Origin: Ciborinia camelliae
Lineage: Eukaryota; Ascomycota; Leotiomycetes; Helotiales; Sclerotiniaceae
DNA: 64,000 nucleotides
Assembly: GCA_025890175.1 (NCBI GenBank)
Contig: JANPYM010000001.1
Span: forward strand, 4,970,378-5,034,377
Reading direction: 5' to 3'
Shown here: positions 57,221-64,000 of the stretch, one piece after another
Layout: every line of letters starts with the position of its first letter
How positions within the stretch are numbered: position 1 is the first letter of the stretch
Position numbers and translations under genes: made by a program
Notes under the pieces: generated by a model
Seen by the model: only the letters and a program-made list of their open reading frames with translations
What the model was told of the DNA's origin: nothing
Databases searched by the model: none

Positions 57221-59326
57221 CTAAGAAACCGGGCAACGTCTCCCATTAGTATTCCAACTAAACGGAAGCGGATCCAGCGTTTGAATTTCCCAATCCACGG
57301 ACCCCACGGCCGTCAGAGCAAAAAACATACCCGTGGGATCATACTGCTGCTTCAACTCATACAACCTGTCATAATTAACGCCATAGAACGCGTTCGTCTG
57401 ATCCGGCTCAATGAGATCGGCCTCGGACATATAGGCGCCGGAATCCGGCGCGATGGCGCGGAAGACATCCATGAACGCCGTGACGGATAGCGACGCCGAT
57501 TCGATCTCATCCCACGTGCTGGTGACGGTGAATTCGGCGCCGACGATCGTGTGCATGATGGCGGAGCGCCAGGCGGGCAGGACGGCGGCATCGGTCGGGG
57601 GAGCGACGGCCGTCCCGGTGCCCGAGATGTGGAAGCCCGCGATGAAGAATCCTTGCTCGATGGCGGATTTGTGCGCCTGGAAGGTTTGGTTGCGGAGATC
57701 GTCGGAGCCGAAGACCGAGCGCGGCATCAGTCGCGACGCCGTCTTGACGACGTCCGTTCCGACGTATTCTTCGGGGAATGAAGGGACCCAGGCATCGTGA
57801 CTGGAGATGTTCGTTAGTACTTCTGGACTGTGATGGTGGGTGAGGGAAAAGTCGTTTGAGCATCATGACTTACAAGTTATCGGCGTGGTTGTACCAAGGA
57901 TTATATGTGATGTTAAGGCTATCGAGAACGTCGAACCAAGGCTTGATGAGTGCTTGGGTCTCTGCGATTGACATGTTGGGCGCGACGAAAGATTCCATGC
58001 GGAAATAATATTCCGTGCTCCCAGCATCATCGGTTCCGATCTCGTACGCGCTAGCTCCAAGATAGTAGTATCCGTAGGAACCGGCATCGACGAAAGTTTC
58101 GGCATTATCGATGTAAGCTTGAACGCCTCCCCAGAAGGCATCGACACCAGGGGTATCGGCGAGAGTGAAGTTGAAAGTTACCGTGGTCGTTTCGAGTTTC
58201 GGGAGTAATTTGATGGTGAGAGATGTTACGACACCGATGGTGCTACCACCACCCCCTCGAAGCATCCAGAAGACATCCGAGTTGGTCGTGGAATCACACG
58301 TGATGAATTTCCCATTGGCAAGCACAACTTCCATGGCCAATACTTGATCGGCTCCCATCCCATACATACTGCTCAAAGGTGAGTGACCTCCTCCAGCAAT
58401 GTATCCACCGCCCATGCCTACAGTGACAGCTTCTCCACCAACTACACTTCCTCCCAGGGATTTGGCATACTCATATGCCTCGTAAACCAAGATCCCAGAT
58501 CCAACCTTGATAGCAGGTCCCGTGTAACCATTTGCCGCCGTAAAGTTCGGGTAATAAGCTTTATCATTCAGATAATGGGTCCAGACGGTCAAGGCACCCT
58601 TGCCGGATGCTTTACCACTGAAATCGTGACCAGTATTCTTGATCACAAGGTGAAGGTTAAGATTCCGTGCAAAATTGACGGCGAGTTGAATTTGTGCTAC
58701 GTTGGAGACGTTCACGGCATACACTGGGTAACCTCCCTGTTCGCAGGTGTCTGTGTAGTTAAATCCTGGAGGCATACAAGTACGACCCTGGTAGAGGGGT
58801 AGTTGAATTGAAGTTGGATCGGCCTCGCTATGTTAAAGTTAGGATTTCATTGACGTTTTCAAATGAGTTGAATCACTTACTGTAATTCCGAGTGTTGCCA
58901 ATCGGCTGTGACAGATGCACATTTGGTTTCATTATATTCCGGCCTGTCTGGATAACATACCGCGGCCAAAGGAGTAGTCTTGATCAAAGCACCACCAAGG
59001 AGGTTATCGAAAGTATTCCAAATTGAAGTAACGGGCCACGAATCATCGCCAGGGAGAAGTTTACAAGCCTTGGTTGCTCTCTTCGAGACGGTGGAATTGG
59101 TTTCGAAAGCGAATAGGTCAGAGATAGATGCATTGTTGATAGAAGAAGCAACATTCTCGAGGACACCTTCAGTCAATTGAATCACTTCGCTACTGAAGAG
59201 AGCTGGTGTAGCGGTGGAAACAACGGTAGTTGTAGCCGGGCTTAAGGTAGATGTCGTTGTATCTTGTGCTGAAACAACAGACCCCAAGACAGCGGCAGCT
59301 GCCACAAATGAGCGACAAGTTTTCAT
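57221..59326 (-). CDS. Secreted FAD-linked oxidoreductase (BBE-like)
   Basis: Three exons, 59326-58881, 58827-57874 and 57800-57221, give 659 aa. Introns of 53 and 73 nt are both phase 2 and join WQHSEL-H-EADPTSIQLP and YNHADN-F-HDAWVPSFP. A signal peptide (MKTCRSFVAAAAVLGSVVSAQ) and several Asn-X-Ser/Thr sites indicate secretion. The FAD domain has LVIKNTGHDFSGKASGKGAL, where H216 fits the 8-alpha-histidyl flavin link. VGSGILVYEAYEYA and GGGHSPLSSMYGMGADQVLAMEVV follow. The site of the second covalent link is VGGEAVTVG, with Ala282 where bicovalent enzymes have Cys. The C-terminal berberine-bridge segment NAFYGVNYDRLYELKQQYDPTGMFF is complete. Relatives oxidise sugars, alcohols or secondary-metabolite intermediates with oxygen. 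No secondary-metabolite cluster surrounds it; the substrate is unknown. Confidence 0.92.
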
Positions 59327-62300
59327 GGCTACAAATTTTATCAGCAACGATTGCGAAACAGGGTAGAAGGATTCCAAGGATGTGAAAAAAAATACCGGAT
59401 AAACAAGAGTAACTTCCTTCTCTGGATGACAGAGAGAGTGTGAACTTGTCGGGACTTGGAAGGTGGAAAGCGGCGTGCAGTGAAATGGACAGGATTGGGG
59501 GCCAACTATTTAACAGAAAAATCTCTCCATGCAGGAAAAGTCAAGGGATCTCGATAAATCCGCGTGTTGTCCCTGTAGGGAAGAGATAGTGGACACCCGC
59601 ATCTGCATCTCAAGGAGAAAACTTTCCCCTTCCGGACTCTGGCGGAAACATCTCGAGTGGGAGAAAGGATATTTCAGAATCGGAATTCGTCATAAAATTT
59701 TCATCCCAGGATGAAATCTCGCCATGCATGTTCAGATACCGGACCAGTCGGCATCGCAAAGAATAATGCTAGAATTTGGGTACAGGAGACTGTAGGATAT
59801 GAACTTGTCATGGACGGTCAAGAGAACCCTCGGCGCAGACACCAGAAAAGAGATCGAAATCCACCCAGAGCCCTGATCGACCTTGGCGTTGGATCAAAAG
59901 GCTTGAAATGCTTGGAAGGCTAGAATCATATTGCGATGATTAAGATATTAAGAATATGTGGCTCGTGTGGAGACTCGATAACAATACCGTATCTAGATGA
60001 TTAATCCGTATGGCGACAACTATCATATATCATGGTATGTAGGAGGATTGGTTAGTACTCCGTACATGATGCATCGGAATCGACATATTAGATTCATTCC
60101 CGAATCCCCACCAACCCACCCAGCCGAGCAGAATCAGAAGAAGAAAAAGAAGATTGGAGCAAAATCTCAAGAATCGTACATACTCCGTACAGTACTCCAC
60201 GAAGCTGCAGACTGCAGACTGCAGTGCAGACAGACGAGAGCGGAGCATCGATGGTCCAAATTCCAATCCAAAATATCTAGGCGAGCCTCCCGTGTGAATT
60301 TGTGAATTTATCCGGCGGATAGACCACGTTTTTCCGTCTCCGTAACCATGTTTATTGCGTCTGTGTGGAGACTTTTTGTAGTCTTTGAATCCATCCTTAG
60401 AAATTGGAATACTGACTGTACTGTAATGCTAATTTTGTATGGGTTCCCGATAAATCTACTCGCGTAGTCGTAAGTACCTTACTCTGTTATTTGCTTCGGG
60501 ATTCGGGAGTTACTGTAGGTCTTATTACGCTCTACATCACTATACGCGTTTGTGAGGAACGATTTGAGTGACTAATAACGAGTTGGGTAGGTCCCTTGAT
60601 GCGTGGACTTATTAATTAGTTACTGAAATTGGTTTTGTAGTACTTACTATATGTACTCCTACAGTATACAGTATCAGCTTCAATGAAAATAATGAACGGC
60701 TGAAGTAAACTTACCCACTCATAGGTTTTATCCACCAATGGTTAGTGCAGGTAGATAGATAGGTAGTGCTTTATAAATTAACCCAGGGCATTTCATTTCA
60801 AGGGAAATCCTAGATTGTCTGTCAGTGGATTAAAGCTGGATTACAGCTGGATTACAGCTGGATTACAGCTGGATTACAGCTGGATTACAGCTGGATTACA
60901 GCTGGATTACAGCTGGATTACAACTTGTTGATTAACATCATCGATTATGACCTAGGTGGCTAGGGACTCGAAGGAATCGGATTCCGTCTCCGAACAGTGG
61001 ATTAAATTAGATCCGCTAAATATGAGTATATAGACTAATAATACTAGTACTATATCATTGAAAGTTGATGGGAGAGTATTTAAAAATTTTAATGATATCA
61101 AATTTTCAATGCAGTGCTGGTACAGTACCGGTACAGTATGAATATGGATGGCATCAATGGCGTTGTATAAAGAACACAAAATCCCCCCGCGGTTAACTGT
61201 GCCGTTAAACTACAGTTCGGCGGCTTGTTATTTCTCCTTCCTTGGTACCGGCAATTAAAAGGTTACAGATCACCGTACCTACTTTACCACAGTATCCGAA
61301 ATTCCGAATGCAACACTGCAATCTGATTTATACCCTCGAAACACGCGTGTGTGAATGCAGCGTCGCAATCGGCAGATGCGGTACCGTACGTAGCCTGTAC
61401 GAATATAAAAAATCCATCCATCTGCAGGGGAAAAGGGGGAAAGGAATGCAGAATCCGAATTGAATCATGTCATATCATGCCGATGCAATATACCCCTGTA
61501 TATATGGAATTCGGACATGAACCGAATGTCACTGGTTGCCCCTCGGTCCTTGCATCCCATCTTTGTCTTTGGGCACAGGACCCGTATGGTACTAGTACGC
61601 GATGCAATCGAGAGGCACAGTACTCCACATGTCCTCACAGAGTCACTGTCCATGTGTTCCGTGTCCCATCACCCTTCATCCCCGTCGTACGCGCAGCCGG
61701 GATCACCTTTTCTTCACCCGGATTCTTGGGTAAAGATACGAAATTTCATCTACCCAATGCAGGCGTGCTTGCTCTGTATGAGGAAGGAGATCAGATAGAT
61801 ATGGAGATCCATACGGAGCGGTTGTAACTTGTGGCAACTAACTTGCACATACATATTGCCGCCCCATACATAATCTTATATGTTATAGGTAGGTGGGCGG
61901 GCGGGCAAATATGTAACATTTATACCATCATTGAGAACTTTTCAGCTTTATGGCATGAGACGGATTAGACGAATGGGACGAATCGGGAACAATCTGGACA
62001 ACCCAATCAGGTTAACCCAACCCAACCCAACCTAATCTACTCGTGCCGCGTGCGGCTAGAAAGTAGGTAAGGTTATTATACAGCTTAATACAACGCGGGA
62101 GCTAGGAGCATGTACCGGCACCCTCAAGATGGTAAACCACAACCCCAACGGGAATATTCTCCCGTTGTGTTTTCCTTTTAGCTTCGGAGTTGCATACCTA
62201 GTGGGCTAGTGCCTACTTTCTGGATGTTGCCGCACGAGGTTTGGTTTCTAATTTTCGATCCGTTCAATTGATGTTATTTGCAACGAGTAAAATGATTCAT

Positions 62301-62903
62301 GAATCATTCATCATCGTTGACTAGGTAGGTATGAGAAAGCCCCCTTGTGAGAATGAAAGATTGAAGATTGGAAAAAATTCAAAACGTCAAAGTCTTTCGT
62401 TTCAAGTTCGTGGCTCTTTAAAGTCTTATTATTCGTCTTGTTCGTCTTATCGTTTCAATATTCTGATTCTTATTCCAAATCTCTAACGGGGTTTGTTTTT
62501 CTTTTTTTGCTTTTGCACGTTTGAACTTCCTTCTTCAATTCATCCTTGAATGACATGCGGGAAATAGGCCATGGGGCCTGGGGACCTGGCTAATTGTATT
62601 TGATATTTCATCTCATAAGAGGATGTATTTATTCATCGCGCGTCTTGTGCTCACTTGTATGGTCCCATATTTTGATATTCATTTCTTGTTTCTCTTCTCC
62701 ATCATACCGTATCGCATCGTATCGTATCATATCGGTGAGGTGATGTGAGGTGAGGGTGACCCCATCCAACATCCGAGTCGTTTTCCACATTCCCTTATTC
62801 CACTTTCGTTTCCGGAGTCCTGTACTGTCTGAGTATACGAGCCCCCAACGAAGTGGAATTGTGCAAATCCACAAACAGTAGACTCCGAGTCACCCATCCA
62901 AAT
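59327..62903. other. Intergenic, no gene recognised
   Basis: A 3.6-kb spacer between divergent genes. It holds three TACTCCGTA motifs (60056-60064 and two around 60178-60200), an 11-bp minisatellite, and GTACCGGTACAG and AACCCAACCC words. The plus-strand frame at 61351-61827 (158 codons) lacks domain, intron or codon-use evidence and is not called. Confidence 0.5.
60827..60925. repeat. 11-bp minisatellite (GGATTACAGCT)9
   Basis: Nine units. The first (GGATTAAAGCT) and last (GGATTACAACT) each carry one change, and the seven inner units are identical. Each unit holds the palindrome AGCT at its end. Confidence 0.92.
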
Positions 62904-64000
62904 ATGGCTACGACCTCTGTGGCTGCTCCTCTGGATGTTGCGGATCTTCCCCATGATAATCGCCAGGCCCAAGCTTTTGCCATCACGTTTATCTTTCCTA
63001 CCATTGCCACTCTCGCGCTTGCTTTACGCTTGTATAGTAGATCTTTGACGAGATCTTTTGCTGCAGGTACGTGAGGGCTATTAGACTTTAGTTCGACTGA
63101 TGCATCCATCGTGATGGGGAATTCTTTAGTAAAATAATGGCTAATATAACCCTAATGCAGATGATTGGGTGATTTGCTTGGCAATGGTGGGTTTTAAGAT
63201 CTGTAGATCATGAGAAAGCTATGGGAGATCTATGGAGCGAGAGATGAATAATCGTGAACAAAGTGAAGCGGGTTTTCAACTCAAACTTACAAATTGAACA
63301 TGCTCTGGTCTATTGGAGAGTTGGTGAATGGCTTGCTAGCAAGATCTTCCGCTGATTCCTCTTTTTCTTTTAGATCTTCTACTGGGCGGAGACATATACT
63401 TCATTCAAAGGTAGGTAACGCCCATACTTTACCAACTTCCGCATGTACGCAAACATTTCTAATAATCCGCAGTGATAAAATACAAGTACATCGGAGTTCA
63501 TCTCTGGGACGTTCCAGCAGATTATAACCCTGTACCCGGTGCCAAATATGGCTATGCAGTTCGTCACCCGACAGAAATTCCACCCCCTTCGATTCTTTAC
63601 TGATATGTGCATCTATCACCAGACCGAACTGATCTACAACCCCATCCTCGCGCTGGTGAAGACGTCCATTCTCCTCTTTCTCCTCCGTCTGACGGGTCAA
63701 AAGACCAACGTCCGACGAACCATCGTGGGTCTCTTGATCTTCAATGCCCTCATGATGGTCACGACGTTTCTGCTCACGACTCTCCACTGTGTTCCCATTG
63801 CCTCGAATTGGTATCCCGAGCTCTATCCCCACGCCGTGTGCATGAATTTTGCCAATTTCGTCACCGGCACGGCCGCCGTCAGTGTTTTCACCGACGTCTT
63901 GGCTTTGCTGATGCCGGCGTGGATTGTGTATAATTTGCAGATTCAGCCGAGGCAAAAATTCATGCTCGTTGCGATATTATCTTTTGGTCTCATGTAAGTG
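62904..64000 (+). CDS. PTH11-like integral membrane protein (fungal rhodopsin-fold receptor), 3' end outside window
   Basis: Exons are 62904-63066, 63161-63186, 63374-63410, 63473-63558 and 63623-63993; an intron (GTAAGT) then opens at 63994 and the gene runs off the window. All phases agree. The fifth exon follows a CACCAG acceptor with a TACTGAT branch point. The protein reads AFAITFIFPTIATLALALRLYSRSLTRSF (helix 1), DDWVICLAM (helix 2 start, the D-D-W motif of this family), HLWDVPADYNPVPG, LIYNPILALVKTSILLFLLRL (helix 3), then two further helices. Fungal rhodopsin-fold/PTH11-like proteins are plasma-membrane sensors; in plant pathogens some control surface recognition and infection. Whether a CFEM domain is present cannot be said: none lies at the N-terminus seen here. 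Confidence 0.85.

Noticed and set aside
61351..61827. 158-codon plus-strand frame
   Set aside because: Longest frame in a large spacer, but without signal peptide, domain or splice evidence; overlapping frames are similarly long.

Overview
The window looks like nuclear DNA of a filamentous ascomycete, most likely a leotiomycete close to Botrytis, Sclerotinia or Monilinia. The evidence is short GT-AG introns (about 46-175 nt) with CTAAC/CTGAC-type branch points, typical fungal families (HET, NACHT, PTH11-like receptor, mannitol-1-phosphate dehydrogenase), and AT-rich, microsatellite-laden spacers. The genus is inferred from overall resemblance, not from a search.

Layout. 1-7010 is a decayed zone: a frameshifted HET-domain gene (minus strand, about 883-2446) and a heavily broken copy of an uncharacterised ascomycete family (minus, about 5797-7010). 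7771-9504 encodes a membrane family-2 glycosyltransferase. 11581-12887 is an F-box gene with one intron. 14103-14432 is a complete miniature LTR retrotransposon. 14986-22301 encodes class II myosin heavy chain (3 exons, 2403 aa), divergent from a Red1/ZFC3H1-like zinc-finger gene (23274-27306, 4 exons). 28545-30228 is a major facilitator transporter of the anion:cation symporter type. 32725-34704 is an alkylsulfatase broken by one in-frame stop.

35155-43041 is the most interesting stretch. It holds a hydrolase-fold protein whose catalytic residues are lost, a gene for a HeLo-like STAND N-terminal domain, a divergent 1056-aa NACHT protein whose C-terminus is a HET domain in place of repeats, and an RGG-tailed protein. 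These are building blocks of fungal NLR-like allorecognition and immunity proteins. 43258-43904 encodes a Ych1/Ibp1-type Cdc25-like rhodanese phosphatase.

43905-50224 is a 6.3-kb gene desert full of simple repeats. Mannitol-1-phosphate 5-dehydrogenase (50225-51560) and the COPI subunit beta' (SEC27, 52676-55668, 7 exons) follow. A 12-bp minisatellite and a 10-N gap lie at 55669-57220. A secreted FAD-linked (BBE-like) oxidase occupies 57221-59326 on the minus strand. After another empty spacer the window ends inside a PTH11-like seven-helix receptor gene (62904 onward).

All exon coordinates were derived by reading splice sites and checking phase by hand. No alignment or database search was possible.
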